IMG/VR virus record: IMGVR_UViG_3300020438_000115
Location: 1-36,669 of that record
From: a virus
Length of the DNA: 36,669 nucleotides
Direction: 5' to 3' (one strand)
Position 1 is the stretch's first letter; the number at the start of each line of letters is the position of its first letter. Shown piece by piece: positions 5,652 to 17,600 of the stretch. The notes beneath the pieces are model-generated. The model saw only the letters and a list, made by a program, of their open reading frames with translations, had not been told where the DNA came from and made no database searches. A program made the translations under genes and the position numbers.

Positions 5652-8600
5652 ATGTCTCATTTTGAGAAGAGAGTGCAACTCAATAAAATTATTGAGAGCC
5701 AACTTCCAGAATTCTTAGTTGCAGACTTTCCAAAAGCTGTCGAATTTTTCAAACAATATTATCTGTCGCTGGAGCACCAGGGCGGAAATGTTGATCTTAT
5801 CGATAATCTTGATCGTTATATCAAGTTAGATAATCTCATCCCTGAGGTTGTCGTAGGTAAAGTATCTCTCTCATCAGCAGTATCTAAATCCGATACTGTT
5901 ATTAATGTATCATCAACTGTTGGATTCCCAGATGAGTACGGTTTGTTACAGATCGGTGATGAAATTGTAACGTATACGGACAAAACTGCAACTTCGTTTA
6001 CTGGTTGTGTTCGTGGTTTTAGTGGGATCACTGGATATGATGTTGGCATCTCTAGTGTTTTCAGCAATGTAAATAAGCAAAATATTACATTTAGAGATTC
6101 TGCTGCTGCCGATCATGATCAAACAGTAGTTGTGAAAAACCTTAGTGTCCTATTCTTACAGGAATTCTATAAAAAGTTAAAGAGAACTTTTACTCCTGGT
6201 CTTGAGGAATATGATTTTGTTTCTGATTTGAATGTTGGAAACTTCATTAAACACGCAAGAAATTTTTATCAATCTAAAGGTATTGCAGAATCAATCAAGA
6301 TTCTGTTTAAGGTATTATATGGTGCTGAAGCCACTGTAATTGATCTTGAAAATAGACTTATCAAACCTTCTTCTGCAGAATATATTAGAAGAGAAATTAT
6401 TGTAGCAGAAAATATATCTGGCAATCCATTCAAACTGGAAGGTCAAACAATATTCAAATCAAATGATTTTGATACAAATGCATCGGTATCTAATGTTGAG
6501 ATCTTTACTAGAAATCAAAAAACATTCTATAAACTTGGATTGTTTGTTGGATATAATGACAGAGAATTAGTTGAAGGAATTTTTAGAATTCCTGGTGCAT
6601 CAAGGTCTTTAGAACCAGTTAATGTAAATGATACTGTAATTAGTGTTGACTCCACAATTGGATTTGGTCAAACAGGAACAATAATTTCTGGTAATAATAG
6701 AATTGACTATACATCAAAGAGCATCAATCAGTTTTATGGATGTACTGGAGTTACATCTAAGATAGAACTGAATGATCTTGTTAGAGAAGATGAAACTATT
6801 TTTGGATATGAAGATGGTGATACTGAGAGTAGATGTGATATGCGAATCACAGGCGTTCTCTCCAAGTTTGTCGCATTAGAAGATATTCCTCTTATAGAAG
6901 AGGATGAACTTATTACTGTCAGAAATGTTGGTGAAGTTATTTTCAATCCTTCGAATGATAAGACTCAGGTACAAACATTTGCAAATTCTTGGATTTACAA
7001 TACTAGCACAAGATTTGAAGTTGATTCTATTTCAGGTTCCGTATTCACACTGAAATCTGATATTGATAAGTCAAGCCTGAAGGAAGGTGATTTTATAGAA
7101 GTTCTTATTGGTGATAGTCAGCAAGTTGTTGTTCCCGATCCAAATTCTTCTAATTCTTCCTTTGCTCAAGTCTCTAACATAAATGCAATTTCCAAAGAAG
7201 TTACACTTTCTAATACAGGAACATTTGTCGTAGATCCAACTAGAGAGTATAGTATTAGAAGAAAACTTGTTAAATCAAAGAGTTCTGGAGTCATTATATC
7301 TGTTGGTAATAATGTTTATATTGCTAATGCATTAAACGTCTATACTAATGATAATCAGGAATTTGGTTACGTTGCTTCAAACTCATTACCTGGATACTCC
7401 ATTCCAAGTAATATTGTAGAGTCTTCATTACTAGATGGAACAGTCTCCAATTTAGGAGACTTTAGTGCATACTTTAAGAGTTATGGTTCTATCAAATTCT
7501 CTACACCAGTTGATTTTAGAGATGGTGATGAAATTAAATATACTGCCACAAATCAATTATCTGGATTAGTTTCTGGTGAGTATTACTTTGTAAAACTAGT
7601 TGCACAAAATGAAATCAGAGTTTATTCATCCAAGTCAACATTGGGTGGAAATGAGTTTGTAAGAATCGGACCAAATAATAATACTGGAGTTCATAATTTT
7701 ACATTAAGGCGTCACGAAAATAGAGAACTTTCTGGAAATAATATTTTAAGAAAGTTTCCACTTTCTCAAAATAATATTAAAATTCAGAGCGAAAAAAGAG
7801 AATATGGTAATGTTGGTGTATTAGTTGATGGTGTAGAAATTTCTGGTCCAGCATCTAGAGATAAGATCTACTATGGTCCTATTGAAGAGTTTGAAGTTCT
7901 TAATGGTGGAAGAGGATATGATGTAATTGCTCCACCTAAAATTACAATTTCTACTGGAGCAGGTTTAACAGCATATGTTGAACCAGTTGTTAAAGGAAGT
8001 GTAAAAGAAGTTTTTGTTGACCCCCAAGATTTTGATTTCCAAGAATTTTTATCAGTTTCTTTGACTGGTGGAAATGGATCTGGTTGTTCACTTGAACCTA
8101 TTGTTGGACAAAGATTTAGAGAAGTAAGTTTTGATAGTCGCAATCTAATTCTTGGTGGCGGTATTGATATTAACAACGAAACAATTACATTTACTAAGAA
8201 GCATAATCTTGCCGATGGGCAGCATATTATTTACAATCATAATGGGAATGATCCAATTTCAACTGGAGACCCTTATGATTCAAATAACTTAGTAACTGGT
8301 AGTCTTGCTATTGGTGACGAATATGTTGCAAGAGTTGTAAACACTAGTACCATTAGATTATTCAAAAATGATATTGATGCATTCTCTAGTGTAACGGGAA
8401 TCAATACCATCGGACTATCAACAGCAACAAGTGCGGCTGGAATTCATAAGTTTAGAACTTTACCTCAGAAAAATTTAAGAGCGATTAAAGTATTAGATGG
8501 TGGTTCTGGATATACTCACAGAAAACTTAGAGTTAAAGCATCCGGTATTTCTACCGAATATAACACGATTTACTTTGATAATCACGGATTAAAGACTGGA

Positions 8601-11600
8601 GAAGTTGTTACATATCAAACTACTGGAACTGAAGTAGTTGGTCTTTCCACATTGAATAGATACTCTATTCAGAGACTAACTTCAGATAGTTTTAGAGTTG
8701 TCAATGTTGGTGTTGCTGGTACGTTCACATCAGATTTGAGTAGGGGAAAATACGTCAAGTTTGATTCTACTGGAAGTGGATATCAAGTATTCCAATATCC
8801 AGAGATCAGAGTAGATGCTAATGTTTCGTTTGGTGGAACTACTGGAACTTTCTCATTTACTCCTGTAATAACAGGTGAAATTATTGATGCATACTTATAT
8901 GAGTCTGGAACTGGATATGGTTCAACTACACTCAATTTGCATAAAAAACCGCTGATTAATATTAGTAAAGGCAAAAATGCTCAAGTTAATCCAGTCATTT
9001 CAAATGGAAGAATTGTAGATATTCAAGTTTTGAATAAAGGTTCTAATTATGAATCTACTCCAGATTTAACAATTGAAGATCCTTCTGGAGGAACTGGAGC
9101 AATCTTGAGACCTGTTATGGTCAATGACAGACTGGATGATGTCATCGTAATTAATAGTGGTATTGGATATAGTTCTGCATCTACGTCCATATTTGTAGAT
9201 CCTAGAGGATCTGGTGTATTGTTCGATACTAGGATTAGAGTCCTTAACGTAAATGATGCTTATAGATTTGGAAAGATATCGGCAAATAATTCTACAAAGA
9301 TTTACTCAAATCTCTATAAGAATGATGAAGAAAATTCCTTAGTATATGGAATTTATGGATATTCTGAAGATCTTGCATCCAACTTCGAACCTTTGAATGG
9401 ATCTCACTCACCTATTATTGGGTGGGCATATGATGGAAACCCAATTTATGGACCTTTCGGATATACATCTTCAGAAGATATTCAATCTGGTATTAAGAGA
9501 CTTGAAACTGGATATGTCTTAAGAACTAGTTCTGTTCTAGATAGACCAAGTTTTGAACCAGGATTCTTTGTTGAAGATCATCAATATGATAATATTGGTG
9601 ATTTAGATCATCATAATGGAAGATTCTGTAAAACGCCAGACTTCCCCAATGGGGTTTATGCATACTTTGCAGGTGTGACTACCAGTATAGTTTCTCCAGA
9701 CTTTATACCGACTTATCCATACTTTGTTGGCAATAAGTTTAAGTCTAAAGTTATAAAGGAAAATTTAATTTTAGATCACTCATTTGACTTCAATACCGAA
9801 GAACTTGTCCGAAATACTTTCCCATATAAAGTCAATGATCCTTATGCGGATTATGATTTTGTTAATGAATCATATGAAGATTTTGAACAATCTACTATTG
9901 TCGAATCAGTTCTAAAAGGTGATGTGCCAGATATTCAAGTAATTGATGGTGGAACAGGATATTCTATTGGTGATAGAGTCAACTTCGATTTAGAGGACAC
10001 TATAGGTTCTACTAGTGTAAGAGGAGAAGTTTCAGAACTTAAGGGAGTAGGAATTACCTCCCTCACAACTACTTTGGATTCAAATGTAGGTTGTGTATTT
10101 GTTTGGGATACTGATAATCAAGTATCCGCATATCAGTTGAAAGGATTTGATTTTAACAATAATGATACTGTTCTTATCAGCGGTCTTTCGACTTCAGTCA
10201 CATATCTTGCCGGTTCTAAGAAAATTGGATTCAGTACGGAGTCTGTAGGTTTAGCAGGAACAATGACAAGTTACTCCAGTTTGCCTGGAGGAAAAACTGA
10301 AGATATATTTGTATCAAGACTATTCAACACAGTATCAATTGGAAATTCGATAACGATTGTCTCTTCTTCTGGAGATGAAGTTGTAACTGTACTAAACAAC
10401 TTATCCAATGGCGTTCTTAGAGTTAAGAGATATGGTGCAACAGGTGCAGCACACTCGTTTGGTAGTGATTTAAACCTTTCATCAGATAGAGTTAAGTTGC
10501 CAGTTAAAACGGGCAAATTCACTTCTCAAAGAGATAATCTGGTTTACTTTAATGCAGCAGAATCTGTTGGTATTGGAACAACTATTGGTGCTGCTATTAA
10601 TAAGGTAGTTCAAGTTGGTATCACCACAGAATTGGTTTCCATTCCTTGTAGATCCATATATCTTCCAAATCACCCCTTCAAGACTGGTCAGAGACTTACC
10701 TTTACAAAAACAACAACTCCAGGTGTAAATTCTTTGATTGTTGGTAATGATCATTTAAATACAGCAACTTTCTTCATACCAAATCAAACATCACTATTAT
10801 CGGAAGTATATGTAATTAATAAAGGTACTGATTTTATTGGATTAACAACACAAGTTGGTCTGACCACATCAACAGAAGGTTTATTCTTCTATAGTGATGG
10901 ATCAGATAATGCAGAGTATCTTCTTAAAACCAATAAAAATCAACTTGTTGGTGATGTTGATAGAATTACAACAGTTGTTGGTACCTCTGCAACACATGGT
11001 CTTCAAAGGGGCGATACTGTCAGATTGAGTGTTGTACCAAATACTGTTGTTGGTTTTGGAACAACAGCAGCAGTAAAACTTAAATTGAATTTAGATGAGA
11101 AGAAAATACTCGTAAACACAATAGGTATCAATTCAACGTTTATCAGTCTCTCTGACGGTTCATTCACGTATACTGGTCATGGATACAATACTGGTGATAA
11201 AGTGTATTATGAGAGCACTGAAGTCGCTTCTGGATTGAGTACAGGATCTTATTACATTGTCAAAGATACTAGGGATAAATTTAGATTATCTGAAACTCTT
11301 TATGAGACAAAACCAGATTTTGAGCGTACATTACGTATGACCACCACTGGTGGTGTAATTCATAATATCTCAGCAATTAATCCAAAAATTGATGTTGTAA
11401 GAAATGGAGATTTAACATTTAATCTAGAAGATCCATCATTACTTGGATATCAATTAAAAATCTACAGAGAAAGAGAATTTATTAATGAATACAACAGTTC
11501 TTTGGATAGTAGGGACTTTAACGTAGTTGGAGTTGGTAGTGTAGGAATTGGATCTCTTTCTAATGCTACACTCACGGTAAAACATTCTCCTAGTATTCCA

Positions 11601-14600
11601 ACCAAACTGTATTATGGATTATCAAAGGGTGGATATATTAGTACAGCAGACACTGAGGTATTAAATCATTCAGAAATTAACTATGTTGATAGTGAATACA
11701 ATGGTGTTTACAGTGTATTTGGATTATCAACGACAGCGACATCACAATTCAGTGTTTCTCCAAAAATTTACCCTGATGTTTTGGAATATGATGATGAGCA
11801 ATGTGATGAAATCAATTACTTCACAAGATCCTCGACCGCATTAAATGGTAGTATTTCTCAAGTTAGAGTTTTATCTAAAGGATTTAACTTTGAAAGACTT
11901 CCTAAGTTCAAGGATGTAACATCTACAAATGGTATCAATGCAAATATATTAGGCGTATCAACTTCTATTGGTAGAATTAAAACAACTAGATTTAGAGATA
12001 TTGGTTATGACTATGCATCTGATAGAACGCTAAGGCCCGAAGCATTTGTTCCACCTATCGTAAGTATTGATAATTTAGATGTAATCAAGAATATTAATAT
12101 TGAATTTGGTGGTGAGAGATATCTGAGTGATCCTGATCTTTTACTTTGGAATGATACCACAAAGAAAGTCGTAGACTCAACTACACTTCTTGCATTTGCA
12201 CCAAATGGTTCTATTTCTGAAGTAGAGCAGATTGCACCTATATTTGGATTGCAGTCAGAACCTCATAGAATAATCGCTATCAACAATTCGAATGGTGTTG
12301 GTATTGTGTCTATGGTTAGTGGACCTACAGGAATCGCTACTTGTGTCCTTAAAACTCCCATACTTGGATATGCGTCACCACAATTTGCTGTGAATGATAA
12401 AATCTTTGTTGAAGGAATTGAAATGGCATCTCCAGATGGATCTGGATTCAATTCTCAAGATTATGAATATCAGATGTTCAAGGTCATTCAATATGCTAAT
12501 ACTAGTCCAGCATCTTTGACCTTCCAACTTGTAGATGACTCTGGAGTTGGTTTAACCACGAATGCCGGTATTGCAAAAACTTTCCAATCTGGATATGCTA
12601 CTTTAATCAATGAATCTAATTATCCAAGAATTACTATTGAGCAGGAAAGGGGTTCTTTTGTAGAAAATGAAAGATTATATCTAGATTCTGGACAAGGATA
12701 CACTAGACAAGATCTATTTGTTTCTTTGGTGAGAGATGATTATATTAAAGTAAAGGGTAGGGCGAATCTTTTTGCGGGTGATACAATTAAAGGATTTATT
12801 AGTGGAACAATCGCAGATGTAACCTCTATAGACAGAAAGAGAGGTAAGTTTGAAATTGAGTATTCTTCTAAGAATAATATTGGTTGGAATAATGATATTG
12901 GTAAGATCAGTCAAGATTATCAAGTAACACCAAACAATGACTATTATCAGAATCTTTCATACTCAATCAAGAGTCCAATAACTTGGGATGAACTTTCAAC
13001 TCCTGTTAATAGCATAGTTCACCCTGCAGGTCTTAAAAACTTTGCAGATGTTGGGGTATCATCTAAAGCGTCAAGTAGAGTTGGACTTGGAGGAACTACT
13101 ACTTCTATTGTGATTCTGGATGTTGTTAATGAAAGAAGGGTTGATACTGTTAATTACTTTGATAATACTCTTGATAATAATCCACGAGTAAGTTCTATTA
13201 CTGGACTAACACAATCCAATGCTTTACAAATTCAAAATAGAAAATTAACAGATTTTATTGAATGTAGAACAAACAGAGTGTTGATTCATGATGATATTAG
13301 TGAACAGTTCTCCAGTAGAGGATTTAAAGATACTTTCTTAGAAATTGAAGAAATTTCTTTCCTTGATAATCATGTAAGATATCTTATTCAAATTGTTGAT
13401 CCAGACACTGAAGATACTCAATTGAGTGAACTTGTAGTCCAATCTATAACAAATAATATATTCTTGTTTGAGAAATATACTACATTTACAAAGAATAAAC
13501 TTGGTAGTTTTGAAGCAGAAATTCAGGATGGTGATAGAAAAGTTCTAAAGTTTATTCCTGTTGATGCATTTGATACTGATTATGATATCAAAGTTCTGAA
13601 GAAAACATATCTGTATCAGGGATTACCTGCTGGAAGTTCTGGAATCGGTACTGAGAGTTTTGGATCTGTTGATTTAGTTTCATCTTTTGTTGGCGTCAAT
13701 AGTGTAACAACTGGAATTAGTTCTAATACAAAAGTCATTGCACAATTTACAGATTCAGATTTTAATGGATTGTTTGCGAGTATTGAAGTTTCAAATAGAT
13801 TTACATCCGATACAAATTATATTGAGGCAACAATTGACTTTGATGGAACAAACACTTATGTAAGTGAATATTACTTTGATGCACAAACACTTTCTTACAG
13901 TAATTCAAGTGTTGGGATTATAAGTGCATTCCACGATACTTCAGCAGGTATTGTATCAATTACTGCATATAATGCCAGCAATGAATTTATTGATGTACGT
14001 AGCAATATAGTTGGATTTGCAAATACAGTTGCTGGTATTGGAACTTATAGATTCCTTCTCAACAATCAACCAGTAGGTGCAGAGAAGAGTGCAAGATATG
14101 AGTCTGTCAATGGACTTGGATCTAATGTTGTTAGAGCGGGTACCTTTGATATAAGATCTATCTCCTCTGCTGCTTCCATTGTCCGTGTTTCTGCTGGAAC
14201 TACATCAGCAATACATCAAGTTGCTATTATGGCAAACTCCAGAGTTGGAGATATTGTTGTTGTTCCTGGAACATTCTCGGCAACAAATAATGTTACTGGT
14301 CTCGGTACATTTGGTGGTGAACGTGTTGGAAATCAGTTCTATCTTAACTTCTATCCAGATTCTCCTTACAATGTAGAACTTCAATCTTTCAATGAAGTCT
14401 TCTATAGAGAGATGGATTTTGATAATCAAGCAAATCCACTTTCATATGGACCAACTAATAAGTTATTGTTCCTTACAGCATATGATGGATTGAATGGTCT
14501 TAGAGCAAATAGGACCAATTTTGTAATCAAACATGATGGCAAACCAATCTATATGAAGGAATTTGATCCTAGTAATACAACATTACTTAATTATTCAAGT

Positions 14601-17600
14601 GGTTTATTCACAATGCAAGATCACTTCTTCAATACTGGAGAAGAACTTCTATACAATCCAAAATCAACGTTTGTTGGTGTTGGACAGACTGCAATGGGTA
14701 TTGGTGCAACCTCCAACTATGCAGGTATTGTTACCGATAGACTTCCTGAAAAAGTTTATCCAATTGCAATTACTCCAGATACATTCAAACTTGCAACAAC
14801 GCCACAATTTGCAAGATCTGGGATATTTGTAACATTCACTAATGCTGGGGAAGGTAATTCTCATGAATTAGAGTTTACTAAGAAACTGAGTAAGAGTGTT
14901 ATTGCAATTGATGGAATTGTACAACAACCTATTACCTTTACTCCAATTAATCATAGATTAGATCATAATGGTCATTACTTAACTGGTGGTATAAGCGCAG
15001 GAATTTCTACATTCAACATTTCAGGTATTTCTTCCATTCAACCAAGAGATTTACTTTTAGTTGATGATGAATTTATGTCTATTGTTGAGGTTGGATTTAG
15101 TACCAATGTTACTGGTGAAGTTCTTGGACCAATTAGTGGTATCATCGCTTCTGGTGCTGGTGCTACTTTCCCAACAGTATCTGTTAAGAGAGGTACAGTC
15201 GGAACTGCAGCAACAACTCACTTTGATGGCGCTAACGTTCAGATTTATAGAGGTTCATTCAACATTGTTAAGAATAAAGTTCACTTTACTGATCCACCAA
15301 AAGGAAATAATAGAGCAAGAAGAAATGAGAGCAATCTGCCATATGTACAGGCAGCATTCTCTGGAAGAACTTTTTTAAGATCTAATTATGATTCTAATAT
15401 GGTATTTGATGATATTTCTGACGAATTCACTGGAATCGGAAAAACTTTCTCACTTAAAGTTGGTGGTGCTGTTACAACTGGCGTTGATTCAGGAAATGGT
15501 ATTCTATTCATTAATGGCGTATTCCAAACACCATCTACTGAAAACAATGCAGGTAATACTTACGAATTTACTAGAGATGTCACTGCAGGAATCAGCAGTG
15601 TTATCTACACTGGAATCAGTTCTGTTGATGGTTCACCTATTGAATCCAAATTCGATATCAATCAAAACCAAATTCCAAGAGGTGGACTTATTGTTTCCTT
15701 AGGATCTACTCCAGGTCTTGGATATGCACCCCTTCTTGGTGCAAAAGTTAAAGCAGAAAAGAATTCCACTGGTCAGATTACCAATATTATTGGAATTAAT
15801 ACTATTACTACCGCAGTTTCTATTAGCACAGCACTTTATAATGAAGTAAGTGGTATTTTAGAAATTGAAACTACAGATTCACATAATCTTAGAGGTGGTG
15901 ATAGAGTAAAATTAGATAGTCTTGAATTTAGTTGTGCTTCAGCACATTCTGGCGTTACAACAACTATCTTCCCAGATTATGATTATCCAGTAGATGTATT
16001 CAATGTTATTTCAGCAACTGAAGCTGCAATCAAAGTTGGTCCTAGCACTATACCTCACACATATGAGGGTGGTGGAACTCTTGCAAGACACTTTATTCAG
16101 AACTTTGGTTCTGGATATAGATCACCAGTTTCTATTGGTGTTACTGATCTTGCATATGATCACAGATTTGTAAGATCCACAAATAATAGCATTACTGCAA
16201 GCAGTGGTGGTCCATTCACACCAACAAATGCTAGATTTACTTCTCACACCGGAGTTCTTCAATTAACTATTTCCAATCATGGATTAGATACTGCTGACAC
16301 TATTCAAATTGCAACGGATAGTTTAGTATTCACTTGCTCAGATGATGACTTCTTTACTGAGCAACCATATCCAAGAGCAACTGATCCTGCTGCAGGAGCA
16401 ACTTTGGGTATTACCACCTTCACCACAAATACAATTAGTGTTGGTGTTGGATCTGCAGGTGGGGGAGGAACTGGTGCCGTTATTGAAGCATCGGTTGGTA
16501 TTGGTGGAACATTATCCTTTACAATCACAAATCCTGGTAAAGGATATATTAATCCATCAATTATTATTCCAGAACCAAATTATGAAAATATGGAAATCGT
16601 TGGTGTATCAAGACTTGGTATTGGTGCAACAACTGAAGTTGGTAAGAATTTGCTCCTGAACTTAACAGTTGGATCTGCAGGAACAAGTGTTGGAATTGGG
16701 TCTACATTATTCCTTATTGATGAATTTAAGATCTCAAGATCTGGATATGGATTCCAACCTGGCGACGTTATGGAGGTTGTTGGTCTTGTTACAGCAAAAG
16801 ACTTTGCCACACCAGTCAATCCTTTCCAACTTGAAGTTGTTGAGACATTCAATGATAAATTCTCGTCTTGGTCATTTGGTGAAATGGATTACATTGATAG
16901 TGTACTTGGATTCCAAAATGGTTCAAGAAAGAGATTCCCGCTCTTCTATAGAGGTGAATTGCTTAGTTTTGAATTGGATGTAAATAATCCACTTTCTTCT
17001 GCAATTGATTTAGATTCTGTTCTTATTATATTTGTAAACGGAGTATTACAGACTCCTGGATATGCATATCAGTTTACTGGCGGAACATCATTCGTATTCA
17101 CTGAATCACCCAAAGCAAATGATAAAGTTGATATTTTCTTCTACTTAGGTATTGATGGTGTAGATGTTACTCAAGTTGAAACTACTGAAACTATTAAGAT
17201 TGGTGATGAAGTCTTTGTAAGAAAGCATCCCAATTTTAATGAAACTGCAGATCAACTTCGCAAAAGAAGTATCACTGAAATCACCGGATCAGATATCTTT
17301 GAGACAGATATTTACAGTGGTCCAGGTGTTAATGATACTATCTTCAGACCATTTGATTGGATCAAACAGAAAAAAGACAAATTTGTTAAAGGGGATCTTA
17401 TTAGTAAAGTAAGACCAATTTTAGAAACTAAAGTATTCCCAACAGCAAGAATCATTGGTGATGTTTCATCCACATCTTCTGATATTTTTGTTGATAATGC
17501 ACAATTCTTTGATTATGATGAAATAATTCTCGACTTAAGTCAAAATACATTTACATTTGATGCATTTATGATGGATTCTATTGAACCAGTCTCTGCTGCA

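Noticed and set aside
7871-8176. Minus-strand frames inside the giant gene (for example 101 codons here)
   Set aside because: They are antisense to a strongly coding region, low in recognisable motifs and without ribosome binding sites; they reflect the biased codon use of the plus strand.
14179-16983. Several 65-105 codon plus-strand frames in other phases
   Set aside because: Leu/Gln-rich translations are the frame-shifted shadow of the Gly/Thr/Ile-rich giant protein; there is no start signal.
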